From Oikopleura dioica (taxonomy: Eukaryota > Chordata > Appendicularia > Copelata > Oikopleuridae), in NCBI GenBank assembly GCA_907165135.1, contig OU015566.1, positions 2,482,501 through 2,546,500 of the forward strand: a stretch of DNA of 64,000 nucleotides, written 5' to 3'. Below are positions 1 to 11,097 of the stretch, one piece after another; positions within the stretch are counted from its first letter, which is position 1, and each line of letters begins with the position of its first letter. Under the pieces are notes generated by a model. The model did not search any database, was not told the DNA's origin, and saw only the letters and a program-made list of their open reading frames with translations. A program made the translations under genes and the position numbers.

Positions 1-1187
1 ACCACTCTTGATGCCGAAAAGATAGACGTCACGCAAGTTGCTTCTGAGCAAGTTGTAAATCCCAAGTTCAATTAACTCAACTCACAATTGGCACATAATA
101 AAAAGCATCGCTGAATAGCATCTTGGCGCCGGAGGCAAAGTTTCAGCCTCTATTTTTTCGGTTAGCGATCATACTTTTTTTCTGAATTTTCCGGAGAAAT
201 TCAAGAGATTTGAAAATTCAAGAAAAAGAAATCAATTTATCAAAAAGGTAAGAAATGACCCTTTTGACGGGAAAAAGCCATTGAACTTGTCAGAAGAACG
301 CTCGTGTGGCTCTGAGCCTTCATGCGTCTTGAAAGTATCGGAATAGCAAACAACGCGTAAAATGCGCGAATTAATCATTATGCTCCAGCAATACCTGGAT
401 CTCCCCTTCACTTCCACTCTTAAAATGTTCCAGACTCACTTTTTTCGTTCTCTCGAATTTTGTTCTTTCTTATGAAAAGAAATAGAAAGCGAAGAAAAAT
501 GGATTCAAGAGAATGGGAATTCATAAAAAAATCTGACAAAAAACGGATCGATTTATTTTAATACGACTGAATTTTAATTGAGATGAAATTAAATTAGCAG
601 CGCGTATTCCCAAACTCAGAACGTACCCTTCGACCCTAATGAGTTTGGACGAAGAACAAGAGTTTAATTTTCAGTTTTCGTTTCAAAATAGGTTCGTTTC
701 GCGAAAATAAATTCTCTAGTCAAATCCTCATTCATTGTGAAAAAAAGAGAGAATCCTGCGTTTTCAGAAGATATCTGAAACTTTTAAATTAACGGTTTAG
801 TTTATAGATTTGACAAAAGAATAGGTAGGATAAATCACATATAAATCATATTTTTGTTAAGAAAGGGGGCAATTTTTTATTATAAGGTAGCCAATGACCT
901 TAGGACCATTCTGACTAAGGATAAGGTACTTGGGGGTGATTTCGTACCCTGAGGCCATTTAGGTACTTCCAATGTCTCAGAATCTCAGTTTTTTTTTGCA
1001 TCAAAAGAAGGATGGTTTTTTATTGAACTGTATTTTTGTTATTTTATTTGAAAGGCTATGAATGTACATTGTACAATGGCTATGGTTAGATGAATGTATA
1101 TTCGGGATTCGATCTTTGCAGTTTTTCGCTCAGCAATCTTAAAAAAAAATTGATAATAATGGTAAACGCCTTGTTATTTGTAATTTT
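1..1187. other. Intergenic, no gene seen
   Basis: AT-rich sequence with no open frame that looks like protein. Its right end holds the 3' flank of the claudin-like gene: AATAAA-type signals on the minus strand lie near 1017 and 1039. Confidence 0.5.
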
Positions 1188-2042
1188 TTACCTTGCTTGA
1201 TGTCGACGATGATCCAGATCGGAAATGAAAACATCATCATCAGTCGTTTCATCCTCTTCTTCCTGCGAGTCGTAGTCAATTTCTTTTGAATCAAAGGATT
1301 CTTCGCTTTTTCCTTTTTTCGACAAATGCGACATTTTTTCAGGATAGCAAATCATCAAAAAGCCGGTGAGAAGAATAAACGGATTCAAGGCCCAAACAGT
1401 AATCAGTGCCCAACCAAACACAAACTGCGCTGTATCACAAGCCAGTAAACAAGCAGTAGCAAAAGCCTCTGCATTCCACCAGCTTTTAAAAATATCGGCA
1501 GCGTATAAAATCGAGCAAAGAATATACGCAGCCGCCTAAAAGTAACTCTTTCCCTCTTTTTTTGTCCAATTTTCACCTGCAAAACAGCCATAGCACCGGA
1601 AAACTGAACCCATCTCAGTAAAATTTTCGCTCGAATTTTTCGCGCATGAAAAGCAGCGACCAAATAGCCGACTAGGCCAAATACTCCGGCGGCGGAACCG
1701 ACTACTGTCAGGGATTTCATGAAGAGGAGTTGTATTGTCTGAGTGATGTAGAACCGAGTTTTTGAGGAAAGAGCTTACCTGATAATGAAGTGGAGCTAAG
1801 TCATTCAATTCGCAGGCATAGCTCCCTGGCTCATTTTCGAAACAGTACATCTAAAGATAAAATTGAATAGGACAGCACTGTCTTTTGTCTTTCGAACTTA
1901 CCCATATTCCCTTCCACATTCCGAACATATCTCCCAAAACATTCGCATGCTTCGAAAGCATCATCCATTTGTCAGAGACGCAGCAAGAAAAATTCAAACC
2001 CGTAAAAATTATGTACCAAATTAGCAAGTAAAAATCTCTCAT
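1188..2042 (-). CDS. Claudin/PMP22-like four-pass membrane protein, 240 aa
   Basis: Four exons (2042-1902, 1850-1779, 1738-1577, 1535-1188) joined by GT-AG introns of 51, 40 and 41 nt keep one frame of 240 codons. The protein starts MRDFYLLIWYIIFTGLNF, a first membrane segment, then an extracellular loop with GIW, C and a second C eight residues on. This matches the claudin-family loop signature W..GLW..C...C. Three more hydrophobic segments follow (VVGSAAGVFGLVGYLVAA, ATACLLACDTAQFVFGWAL, PFILLTGFLMICY). The cytoplasmic tail is acidic and serine-rich and ends HRRHQAR. Family members form tight junction strands or act as small tetraspan adaptors in epithelia; which role applies here cannot be told. 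The start at 2042 is the first ATG before the hydrophobic segment. It lies about 80 bp from a possible divergent gene. Confidence 0.75.
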
Positions 2043-2121
2043 TTTGAGTTGAAAAAATAGTCAGAAGAAAGTGGAAAGTGAAATATTTTAATTTGGAGAA
2101 GCCCAAGTTTACGGCGGCGCG

Positions 2122-2683
2122 ATGAATAGAAGGAGAATTTGTTACGAGGCGCGTTTTTCGGATAAATTATCCAGCAAAGAATCTACTGTCTCTGGCAAAC
2201 AAAAAGGAAATTTGAATTTTTAATGGATTTTTTCGATGTTTTTTTCATATTTTATTATTTTTGTTCTTCGTTTGAAAGAATTCTTAAGATGAAGAATTTT
2301 GCATTTTCATTTTTACGATTTTTTAATTCAGATCGAAGCGAGAATTCTCCGACGAAACAAGGCCCAATTCATCACAACAATCAGAGCATCTCCATAGCGA
2401 GCAAAAAATCCTCATCTATCGCCGCGAGTGCTACAAGAAAAATCGCCAGCCGAGCTTTAACAAGGCCAGTGCCGAGTACTGCGATCTATTTGGCTCTGAT
2501 AAGAATGTAAGGTGCAATTCGAATGCGGAGAAAAACACTGGCGAGTTTGGGAAAAAAAGTTCTCTACCGAGGGAGCAGCCGTTTTCGGAGAAGATGGAAA
2601 GGGATGAACAGGTGACGCACTCGCTTCTTCGAGGGCAGTTTCAAACGAGATCTTCAGGGAAGGGGCTTTGCTCTCATTTTTAA
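2122..2683 (+). CDS. Possible small gene, exons uncertain
   Basis: An ATG at 2122 opens a 31-codon frame, and after a T-rich tract ending TTTTAATTCAG (2331) a frame of about 117 codons stays open from 2332 to the stop at 2681. The second frame reads as plausible basic/polar protein (for example YRRECYKKNRQPSFNKASAE), but I recognise no family. No GT donor joins the two pieces in the right phase, so the exon join is unproven. If real, it would be transcribed divergently from the claudin-like gene. Confidence 0.25.
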
Positions 2684-2705
2684 AAAATTTCTTTTTAACA
2701 TTGAT

Positions 2706-2795
2706 TCTAACCCTAACCCTAATCGTTATAGTCTTACCCTAGCTGTTAGGGCCTAACCCTAACCCTAATGATTAGGGCCTAATCAATACTGAAAA
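2706..2795. repeat. Interstitial telomere-type repeat
   Basis: Blocks of CTAACCCTAACCCTAA alternate with inverted TTAGGG copies over about 90 bp. This is a short degenerate array of the vertebrate/tunicate-type telomere motif inside the chromosome. Confidence 0.7.
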
Positions 2796-3034
2796 ATCGA
2801 CTCAAAAAGCCTGAGAAGGAAACTCCTCTGAATACAGCAGACGAGATACTGCGTTGAGCGATAATCTGGCCGTTTTTACTGATAGGTAAGTGAAACTCTC
2901 AAGATCGACTCTCGATCTTAATTTTACTTTTTCTCTCCTTCCCATTCATGATCCAGTGAACAATGGATCCCAACTCGCGTTATTAAGAAAAATTAAGTAA
3001 ATATCATTTTCTGAAGTTTTTGCTTATAATTAAG

Positions 3035-3229
3035 ATGACTGAAGAGACTTTGCTAAAAGCTAAAAATTTACCTCCGAGTGGGGAAGGAGTAGAGAGGTTT
3101 AAAAGAGTAATTGTTCTTGTCTTTTTTATTGAAATTTTCAGAGATATTCGCCGCGCATCCCTCTTCAATCGCATCAAAATCGAGCGCCTTACGAAACGCG
3201 AAAAAATCCTCAGGAACGATTCTCTTTAA
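3035..3229 (+). CDS. Small basic protein, two exons, unknown
   Basis: ATG at 3035, a GT-AG intron at 3097-3141 (45 nt) and a stop at 3227-3229 give about 50 residues: MTEETLLKAKNLPPSGEG, then an Arg/Lys-rich stretch ending REKILRNDSL. It has no signal peptide or membrane segment and I know no family for it. The intron has a good T-rich acceptor and the protein reads through it, which supports reality. It lies 130 bp upstream of the M13 peptidase in the same direction, so it could be its upstream operon partner or an alternative 5' exon. Confidence 0.35.
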   Translation: MTEETLLKAKNLPPSGEGVERFKRVIVLVFFIEIFRDIRRASLFNRIKIERLTKREKILRNDSL

Positions 3230-3356
3230 AAAAGTAGCAGACAGACAAGGCTATCAGTGAAAACGGGACAGTTCCACTTGTAAACATGCCCGAGGGGCTT
3301 GATTTAAACATTCTATCGAACATTGATTATGATTATCGGAATTGCGAAATTCTGAA

Positions 3357-6087
3357 ATGAAAGTTTCAGAGAAAAATGGCGAGGAAAAAAATTTAGTAGA
3401 GATTCCGAAAAGTTTATTTTGCTGTCTTCTTGTGGCTTCTCTTGGGTTTGTGATTTTTTCCGGAAAAAAGGTCGAAATATCTGAAAATAAAAAATTGGCA
3501 TTGAAGTTAAAGATTGCCGCTAAAACTATAATAAAACTTATTTTGATCTTCCTTAAAAGTGTCGACGACCGGATCAGCCTCAAAATCAACCCGCTCTTCC
3601 GAAGAAACCTGCACAGAACGAGCCTGTATTGAACTAAGCGCCTCCGTCCTTGGCGCGATTGATGACACCATCGACCCCTGCGATGACTTCTTCGAATACG
3701 CATGCGCCAATTGGATCAAAAAGAGTCCGATGCCGAATGGGAAACAGAGCTGGGGAACGTTGACGAAAAGATCAGAGTTGACGAATGCGGATGTGAAGGT
3801 GATGCTGGAAACGCCGCTGGAAAAGCAGCCTGAAGCACCTTATGTCAAGGAAATATTGAATATGTACAGGAAGAGGTTCTTTATAATATCAGATATTGTT
3901 AATTGAGAACATTCATTATCGAACCTTGGAAAAGAGCGTGTCTAGACATGGGCGAAATCAATTCCCGCGGCGCGCAGCCAGCTCAAGATTTCATAAAACA
4001 ACATTTCGGCGGCTGGTCATGGACTTCTGAAAACACAATGTCAGCTCAGCAACTCGTGCAAACTGCCCACTCACTTGGATCACCAGCTATTCTCGGCTTT
4101 GGCGTCGGAATCGATCTCGCCGACTCAAACAAGCATATTCTCTCCTTGGAGCAAGATGGCCTGAGCTTTATGACGCGCGATTATTACATTTCCCGAAATG
4201 GAACTGCTTTCGACATCATGGAAGAAAACACCCCACTGAACTTTTACTTCGAATACATGTCCGGCGTCATAAGTCTCTTGAGCCCAGAAACGGAAGAATC
4301 TTTCGTCCGGGAACGAGTGATAAAAATCTTGAAATTCGAACAAGAGCTTGCCAAGATCATGATGTCGCCTGAGGAGCAAAGAGACTACAACGCTAATTAT
4401 GAAGAAATCACGATGACGGATTTGATTGAACTCACGAAATTTGAGGGCTGGGATTGGATAGGCTTCTTTGCTACCTTTTTTGGCGAAAGGGAAGTGACGA
4501 AAAACGAACGAATCGTCATCTTTGCCAGGTAAAGCCCTTTACTTTCCTTAAAATCTGTAAGAAAATTAAGGGATTACCTGAAAAACGTCGGCGCAATCGT
4601 AACCAAAACTCCAATCGAAACTCTCAAAGATTACGCTGCCTGGGTTTCCGTCAAGCCGCTGATTTCAACTCTTTCCGAAGATTTCCAGCAGCTGAGATAC
4701 AAACTGATTCTCGAAGTCAACGGCGTCGATTTCTCATGCCAGGAGAGATGGCGCGTTTGCACAGATTTTGTTCAAGGTAATTTTTTTCCTTTGAAAAATA
4801 GGCTCAAAAATGTTTTACGAATCAATGCCACTTGTTGTTGGAAGAGTGTATGTCGAGAATTTCTTCAATAGGAATATCAAAACTCAAGGTAAAATTTGGT
4901 CTTTTTCGAGTAAAAATTGATGAAAAATTCAGTGGAAAATTTTGCTGAATCAATAAAATCCGAGTTCATTGAAACCCTCTCCAGTCAGACATGGATGGAC
5001 ATCGATACTAAGGCTCGGGCAAAAGACAAGGCGAACAAGATGAAGGACAAGTACGGGTTCCCTCCTTATTTGCTCAACAATACGAAGATTATTTCCGAGT
5101 ACGAAGGTCTGGTGCTGGAAGATGACGATGATTTCTGGGGATATACGTGGACGATTAATGAGTGGGCGATTAAAAATCATAACATGAAATTGAGGAAACC
5201 TGTTGACAAGGTGAGTTCAAATTTGAGAGATTGAAATTAACGAATTGGACATTAAAAGGAGCTTTGGTCAATGTCGGTCCAAGAGACGAACGCATACTAC
5301 AGTCCGACAGAGAATGCGATGGTCTTTCCTGCTGGAATTCTTCAACCGCCACTGTATCACATTGACTATCCAAGTTATTTCAACTATGGCGCGATCGGTA
5401 AGAATGGTTTTCCGACAATAGTTGGCCCAGAAATGCCTGTCATCTCGTTTTAAATCGCGAACGCTCATCTGATTGGCCAATTTTCTAAATTTATTCTTAG
5501 GTATGATTATTGGTCACGAAATCACCCATGGCTTCGATGACCAAGGCCGCCACATGGACGCAGACGGAAATCGAAAGAACTGGTGGGGCGAAACTACTTC
5601 TCAAAACTTTGCAGAAAGCGCGGAGTGTATGGTGAATCAGTACGACAAGCAAACATTCATGGGGATGAATCTTTCCGGAAGATTGACACTCGGAGAAAAT
5701 ATCGCGGATAATGGTGGCGTCAAAATTGCTTTCAACGCTTGGGTAAAGTTCCGTTTATTTAGTGGTTGTTTTAAAGAAAAATTCTAGAAACGACAAGCAA
5801 AGGAGGAGAAAAGACTGCCGGGAATGGAGAAGTATTCGTCGGAGCAGATGTTTTTTGTTGCGACAGCTCATGCCTGGTGCTCGGAATCGCTTGAAAAAGG
5901 TTAGTTTGTCCACTCTTCTTGTCGATCAACCGATTAAGCGGCCCAAAATCAAATGAGAATGGACGCACACCCTCCCAACAAAATAAGAGTTAATCAAGCC
6001 TTCCGGAATTTTGAACCCTTCTCGGAAATTTGGCAATGTCCTGTTGGCTCTCCTATGAACCCAAACGATCGCTGCCACATTTGGTAA
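3357..6087 (+). CDS. M13 (neprilysin/endothelin-converting-enzyme) zinc metallopeptidase
   Basis: Type II membrane ectopeptidase that trims small peptides outside the cell. ATG 3357 gives a short cytoplasmic head and a hydrophobic anchor (LFCCLLVASLGFVIF). The ectodomain begins after the acceptor near 3558 with ...CIELSASVLGAIDDTIDPC and DDFFEYACANW, the classic M13 opening. Later exons: 3935-4528, 4571-4776, 4802-4888, 4933-5210, 5259-5397, 5501-5742, 5788-5899, 5939-6087. Catalytic elements are intact: NAYYSP, zinc motif GHEITHGFD (HExxH), third-ligand motif GENIADNGG, and the usual C-terminus ending CHIW. It should therefore be active. Introns are 25-103 nt; the 25-nt one (4777-4801) is exceptional. 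The intron after the membrane segment has no clear donor, and the one at 3870-3934 may be GA-AG. Confidence 0.92.
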
Positions 6088-6230
6088 TGAACAGACAGCT
6101 GCTTTATTTATGACTTTCATTGCACATACTTTTCATTCTGCTAATAAAACATAAAATACTATCAAACGAAAGCAATGGATAATTTCTTGTTGTTTTATAT
6201 TGGAAAGAAGTATTGAGGCAATCAGATGAA

Positions 6231-9200
6231 TCAATAACCGCGGTATCGGTAGGAATAAGTCGGCCGGTGGTATCCGAAATTTCTTCCTCGGAATCGCCGG
6301 ACGTTCGGATTTGGTGTTGGTTGAGTAGAAGACGTTCCAGTTGCGGCAGATGTTGTGCTCTCTGTTGTTGCCAAGGCGCTCGTGGTTGTCGATCCTGAAA
6401 AAAAAAGCTGAGGTTATTCATTTCATGGAAATTGGATACCACCAGAAGTTGTGGAGGCAGTAGTGCTGGTTGTTTCAGTGGTAGAGCCGGAATAGGTCGT
6501 GTAGTCGTATTTCGTCGTTGTCAGGGGAGTCGTTGTTGTATCTACGTCATATCCTGTTGTTGACAGCGTGTAAGATGTCGTTGTTGCCGTCGTTGTTGTT
6601 AGTCCGCCTGAAGTTGTCGGTGCCTCTGTTGTTACTTCTTCGGTGGATGTGGTTGTTGTGGTTGTTGTTGTTGTTGTGGAAGTGGATGTTGTGGTGGAAG
6701 TGGTAGTTGTTGTAGGATCTTCAGTCGTTGTTGGGATTGGTTCAGAGCATTTGTCATCAGAAAATTGATGATTTTTCGAAATTCGCCAACCCGATAAATC
6801 GTCACAGGCGATTTTGTACCTAAAAAGATTCTTGAAAAAAGAATGAAATGGAAGAAAAATTACCGAATTTCCTCGTCGTCGTTTTCGCATTTTCCCTTGC
6901 ACATGAATTTGTCCTTGCCCTTCACGTGACAATGCCAAGATCCGAATCCAATGTCGAAGAGATCAGTGGCGACTTTTTCTGTGCATGGCATTGGTGGAGG
7001 GCTTGTTGTTGTTGACGTTGTGATTATAGTTGTTGTTCCTTCGGAATACTTGGTTGTTGTTGGAAGGATTGTCGTGGTTTCGGGATCGGTATAGGAGCAG
7101 ACATCATCTGAAAAGTCGGGGTCTTTAGTGATTGACCAGCCTTTGTCTTCCCAGCAACCGACGTTGAATCGAATCTTCTTTCCTTTATCATCGCACTGTC
7201 CATTGCAAATCAAGCCCTTCTTACGCTCCTTGCAAATCCACTTTCCGTCGCCAAGAGGATACTCCTCAAGCGCCGCATCCGCGCTACAGGTTATCGGAGA
7301 AGGCAAATCGGTGGTTCCAGGAGAGCCAGTTGTCGATTCCCCTTCGCATCGGTCGCCGAGAAATTGCTTGTCGACGAATTCCCAGCCTTTGCCGGTGCAG
7401 CGAAGCCCGTAACGGATTTTCTGCTTGTCCTTTTAACAAGTCAAAAAATGTTTTTGGTATTTTTATCGATAATTTTTCTTTCCAATTTTATTCATCGAAT
7501 AAATAATTACAAGAGCACTCCCTAAACGCCTTCAAATGAATAATATTTCATCAAAATTGAGGAGATTTCGTTAAGGGTACTATCTTCGATTTCCCCAACT
7601 TGAGCCTTGAATAACTCGGAACTTGTAAATGATTGCTGAGTTCATATGGGCTCATCGAATAGACCTGTCCTAGATCTTAAGGGTAGGGTCCCCGTACAGG
7701 CCCAAAGCAGCGAGACTCTCTTCCGAACCTATCAATGCTAGGAAGGCGTGTAATGGCTCAAATGAAAGTTCAATCTTAGATCTTCTGATTAACACGAGCT
7801 GTTTTCGAAATTCCAAGAGAAAAGTCATGTGCGGTTCGCTCAAAGTTGTCGTCTCAGCGAAAAATCGCGAAAATAGCCAATATTCAGGGCGACTCTCCTC
7901 CAAAGTGAGCAATGAAAACCCACTCGATTCTTTTGTAGGGTAAAGTTTGGACCCTAATCTTGAAAATGACACGAGCTTTTTTCAATTGGTCAAAATTTTC
8001 TATGTTAAAAATTTTAAAGTACGAAGGTACCCATTTTCTGTCCCTTTGACTCCGTGAATTGCCTTGCGGGCATAGCCCAAAAGGCGCCGTTCTCATCGCA
8101 AATAGATGTCCTGAACGTAGGCTTTCCAAAAAGGTATCATATGACACCCTAACATAACGACCAAAAATTGTAAAAATTTTAAAATTTCCGCCTTTTAGCC
8201 AAAATGCACTAATTTTCGCCATTTTCAATTGCAATTTATGCGAAAATGGGTTGAGATAGAGATAATTCTCATATGGAGTTTTTTGCTCAGAATTTCATAG
8301 AGATTCAGAAAAAGTGGTCAAAACCCGATTCTGAGACTTGACCCTGTAAGGGGACCCTACCCTTAACTATTACAGAGGGGTTTATTAATTGCTTTACCGA
8401 AAAACGGCTAAATTTTGGCTTGAAGTGGTCATTTTCGCCAAAATGGCCTGTATAAACGGTTGAATAACTCAAAAACAAGTCTGATAACTAGGCCTTATTA
8501 TATTTTTCATATATAATTTGAACCTTAATCTTTAAAATTACAGAAGGAATTTTTCATTGAAAAACTAAAAATACGAAAAATAATTTTTTTTAAAATTGTG
8601 TCTCGCAGTTTTCGCTAAAATTGAGCATTTTTTTTAATTTTGCGGCACATTTTTGGCTCTAGAATCGAAAATATCTTGATGTCGCGATCGATACAGCCAC
8701 TAACATACTGCTCTTGCTCTGAGCTTTCGAAAAAGCCGTTGATCAAGAAAATCGAAGTTCAAAATTTTTTTTCGAAAAAATTTCTAGTGGCCATATCTCA
8801 AGATATATTCAGAGTTGGTAAAAAAGTATACTTCCCCTCGCCCTTCAAAAATCTGCAGGGCGCCCTTCATTCTTGAAGGGCGGTGAAGTGTACTTCACGC
8901 GCCCTTCAAAGCCCTGAAGTATACTTCAGCTATCGGTTCATCTGCCACAATCAGCGTGATTTAAATCATGGCGCCTGAGAGCCAATAAGCGCAAAATTTG
9001 AAAAAATTCTGGCGGATGGATTCTGATGGCCGACAGAACCAAGTTGTAGTAGAGTGAAGGGCGGAAGGGCGGTTGAAGTAGAGGGAAGGGCGGAAGTACA
9101 CTTCACGCCCTTCAACGCCCTGCAACGCCCTGAAGTATACTTCATGAAGTATACTTCATTCTGAAGGGCGGGTGAAGTATACTTTTTTACCAACTCTGGA

Positions 9201-10660
9201 TATATTGATAATTTCGAATAGTTATCAATAAGGTATAATCATAAAATTTTATGAAGAATCCATCTCTAGTAGCCGATTCTTACAAATCTTTTGAAAGGTC
9301 ACCTTCTGGAAATCGAAGATAGTACCCTTAAGAACGAATATCTACGGTACTAAAAATTCAATGAAAAGTCTCTAGAGTCTAGACGCGGCGCAAAAGAGTC
9401 GTGGTCGCGCTATTAGCGCGATAATACGCGTTTCCGCGCTTCCAGAAGATTCGAATCAATGAAGTTTTTCTCTAGATGCACCCGGCACCTTTTGCATAAC
9501 AACTCTGGTGCGCCATATCTAGCGATTTTCTGCGCTTTTTTTGTACCGTAGAATCTACGGCGTAGATGCTCGCGCAAAAGCTTAAGCTAAGTCAAACAAA
9601 AAATAGATCTAATAAAGTGCTCTTTTGACTTTTCCTGATTGCATTTGCCCTTACAATACAGCTCATTTGGCTGTTTATTCTTACACTGCCAGTACCCGTC
9701 GCCAATATCTGTGATATTGTACGCCACTTCTTCCGTACAAAAGGAAGAGGACGAACAGGAATCTGGAAAATCCGCGAGTTTTTTCGAAAAGAACTTTCCA
9801 TCCTTGCATTGCGCCGTGCCCATAACTTGACCGTCGTCGCATTTCACTTCGTAGTTCGAAGTGCCTTTCTTTTCGTGGGTAAAGTCGAGTGAGCCGGACG
9901 GGATGGAAAAATCGCCATTTTCGAGGGCGGCTTTGCATAGATCGCCGGAGCTGGAGGCTTGGCAAGCGAGCTCTCCTTTGAGTTTGCTCTTGATTTTGAT
10001 CTTCTCGCCGCAAAGAACCTTATTTTCAGCTTATTGAAAGCAAATTTATTTACGATCGTCGACTTACGATGAAAGACCCAGATTTCCATCTTGACTGAGC
10101 GCTAGAATCGTCACAAGTGGCTTCGCATTTTCTCCCTCCAGTTTCTGCATCATCTGCGCATTCAAAATGGCCGTTTTCAATCGGATTTTGAGCGATAAAA
10201 TCGTTCTCTGCCGTCGTGCATTTTTCGCCAGCAGTTGAGGGCTGCGAGCAAATGAGGGAGCCCTTGACTTTATTCTTGGTGTTGGGTGGATTCTTGCATT
10301 GGACGATTACCAGTGCGCGTTTCCATTCTTCCTCGAATCCTTAAATTTATCATTACATCTTTACTTAAATTCTCCCTTTTTTCAGCTTTTACCTTCGTTG
10401 CATTTTCCAAAGCACGAAATCTCCGACTGAGCTTCTTCCATCGATGGGCAGTTCCAAAATCCATTGTCAATTGGATTTTCCTCCACAAACGTCAGCGTCG
10501 CATTTTCGCACGGACTTTGCTCTTCAGCAGTTGTCATTCTAGCAAAGGTTTTCATCGGGTTCTTCGCCGACTTTTTGATCCACTTGCTGTGCCATTTTTT
10601 CGGCTTGTACTGGGCATTCGCTACTTCCAGGGCAGCTAAAAATCCGACTGCGAGCTTCAT
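6231..10660 (-). CDS. Secreted Cys-rich repeat protein with Thr-rich mucin-like linkers, 682 aa
   Basis: Six exons (10660-10393, 10339-10068, 10018-9630, 7439-6864, 6819-6440, 6394-6231) keep frame throughout. The signal peptide is MKLAVGFLAALEVANA. About six cysteine modules follow; the last three are clear repeats of the pattern C-x-GxW-x-C...C-x-G-x-C...KIRY-x-x-x-C-x-GW...C (for example GDGYWQC, GDGKWIC, GFGSWHC). Modules D-F are separated by Thr/Ser/Pro-rich tracts likely to carry O-glycans. The C-terminus is basic and tyrosine-rich (RFRGRNFGYHRPTYSYRYRG). The intron 7440-9629 is 2.2 kb, about fifty times the local norm, because it contains nested transposons. I do not recognise the module family with certainty. 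The architecture suggests an extracellular matrix or mucus component. It diverges from the giant EGF gene. Confidence 0.82.
7681..8362. mobile_element. Second TTAA-flanked element nested in the first
   Basis: The ends read GGGTAGGGTCCCC(G/T)TACAGG in inverted orientation, with TTAA on each side (7677-7680 and 8363-8366). The 682-bp element has no clear transposase frame. It shares the GGGTA start and TTAA target with the surrounding element but not the rest of the end sequence, so it is a different family or subfamily. Confidence 0.75.
8810..9198. mobile_element. hAT-like MITE with 8-bp target duplication
   Basis: The element starts CAGAGTTGGTAAAAAAGTAT and ends with the complement. It is bounded by identical 8-bp copies of GATATATT (8802-8809, 9199-9206). 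An 8-bp duplication and CAGAG ends are the usual marks of hAT elements. The 389-bp interior is a set of inverted GAAGGGCG/CGCCCTTC and GAAGTATACTTC blocks with no coding capacity. Confidence 0.78.
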
Positions 10661-11097
10661 CTCTTTCTCTTCTTTTTTATTATCGACTAAAATACGCCTT
10701 AATAAAAATGTGAGATCATGGTTTAGTTGGATTGAGCATTTATAGCGCGAAATACTAGAGCGAAGGATTTGGGCGATCAAATTGCATCCGATTAAGGCGC
10801 TGGAGTTTCATCCATAGAAGGGATCAAACGATCAGCTTTTGTAGGAATTTTTATTTACGAGACATGATCGCAGAAGCGATTTTCACGGCTAAATTTAGTA
10901 AAATATTAGCATTTTATGATCAACAATCCAGAACACACGAGAAAAGACCAAGGACTCGTAACATCCCGGTGATAGAAATCAAAATAGCTCGAATTGATCC
11001 TCGGCCATCTCCGACCGCTTTGATACGATGTGATAAGAAACCGGCCGCCGTGAATTCTGACAATGGTGGAATCAGTCGGCGTTTTTCCCAAGAGCCT
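10661..11097. promoter_or_regulatory. Shared 437-bp divergent promoter region
   Basis: This gap separates the start codons of two secreted cysteine-rich genes read in opposite directions (10660 minus, 11098 plus). Everything needed to start both transcripts must lie here or within the genes. I could not identify individual factor sites. Confidence 0.5.

Larger units (their letters stand above)
7574..9327. mobile_element. TTAA-flanked DNA element with 20-bp terminal inverted repeats
   Basis: Perfect 20-bp inverted ends (GGGTACTATCTTCGATTTCC at 7574 and its complement ending 9327) are flanked on both sides by TTAA (7570-7573, 9328-9331). TTAA target duplication with G-rich ends is typical of piggyBac-type elements. 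The 1,754-bp body has no convincing transposase, so it is non-autonomous, and it carries two younger insertions. It lies in the intron of the Cys/Thr-rich gene. Confidence 0.8.

Noticed and set aside
6518-6706. Leucine/tryptophan-rich plus-strand frame opposite the Thr-rich tract
   Set aside because: It is only the complement of ACN threonine codons.
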